DNA of 5,376 nt from Candidatus Saccharimonadota bacterium (GTDB taxonomy: Bacteria; Patescibacteria; Saccharimonadia; Saccharimonadales; UBA4665): positions 1 to 5,376 of the forward strand of contig JAGOTO010000036.1 of the NCBI GenBank assembly GCA_018061705.1, written 5' to 3'. Each line of letters starts with the position of its first letter. Positions within the stretch are counted from its first letter, which is position 1. Under the pieces are notes generated by a model. The model saw nothing but the letters and a program-made list of their open reading frames with translations, had not been told where the DNA came from and ran no database searches. This document shows, piece after piece, positions 5,234 to 5,376 of the stretch. The position numbers and the translations under genes are program-made.

Positions 5234-5376
5234 TTATGACGGTATTGCAATATGGCAAGCTGCTTTTGGCGTGGGTGAGTCGTACGCGTATTGCGCCGCG
5301 GCCAACTGCCCCGTCCTCTTGGCAGAGGTCACTCCTGTGCTGACGGAGGTAGAGCCATCGCCATTAATCCAGCAAG
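5234..5376 (-). CDS. C-terminal end of an unrecognised protein, cut by the right edge
   Basis: A minus-strand frame is open from the right edge (first full codon at 5374) for 46 codons, to TAA at 5236-5234. It reads CWINGDGSTSVSTG through AAAQYAYDSPTPKAAC to HIAIPS at the end. The composition is rich in Ser, Thr, Ala and Gly, with two cysteines 39 residues apart. That would suit the end of an exported or surface protein such as a pilin-like subunit, but this is a guess from composition. The other two minus-strand frames close quickly here. The stop is 27 nt before the kinase start, the spacing expected of an operon partner. No function can be assigned from this fragment. Confidence 0.6.
   Translation of the reverse strand, partial: CWINGDGSTSVSTGVTSAKRTGQLAAAQYAYDSPTPKAACHIAIPS

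Noticed and set aside
5217..5258. Sigma-70 promoter for the kinase
   Set aside because: TTGCAA (5250-5245) and TACTAT (5225-5220) are 19 nt apart and the region overlaps the upstream gene's end; the match is too weak to list as a feature.

Overview
The window carries seven genes, two of them cut by the window edges, with a standard bacterial code: TGA is a real stop for the histidine kinase, while TAA and TAG end others. I infer a Candidatus Saccharibacteria (TM7)/Patescibacteria-like bacterium. The reasons are the domain architecture of the response regulator (receiver plus a very long Pro/Ala/Ser/Thr-rich tail with no DNA-binding domain), the small coiled-coil protein, and the TGA stop, which argues against the Gracilibacteria/SR1 code. 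This placement rests on recalled family architecture, not on a search.

Left part (1-853). A small basic protein starts at 59 and runs off the left edge on the minus strand. Divergent from it, a probable lipoprotein of unknown family (173-730, plus strand) carries a signal peptide with an LGAC lipobox and four further cysteines. Both genes have an AAGGAG ribosome site exactly 9 nt before ATG. The lipoprotein gene converges on the minus-strand block, and the gap between them (731-853) holds several inverted repeats but no clear intrinsic terminator.

Right part (854-5376), all on the minus strand. In transcription order: the end of an unrecognised protein (5376-5234), a membrane-anchored PAS histidine kinase (5206-3836), its likely response regulator with a 420-residue disordered acidic tail (3786-2164), an RsuA/RluB-type rRNA pseudouridine synthase (2095-1358), and a coiled-coil protein containing five perfect 21-bp tandem repeats (1312-854). 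Gaps are 27, 49, 68 and 45 nt, so co-transcription is possible. Promoter-like hexamers immediately before the pseudouridine synthase and coiled-coil starts suggest additional, nearly leaderless transcripts.

Functionally, the kinase and regulator form a two-component pair. The kinase has one membrane helix and no extracytoplasmic sensor, so any signal probably enters through the cytoplasmic PAS domain. The regulator has all receiver catalytic residues but no recognisable output domain; its output may be protein-protein interaction through the long tail. The pseudouridine synthase is a housekeeping ribosome-modification gene with no evident functional tie to the pair.
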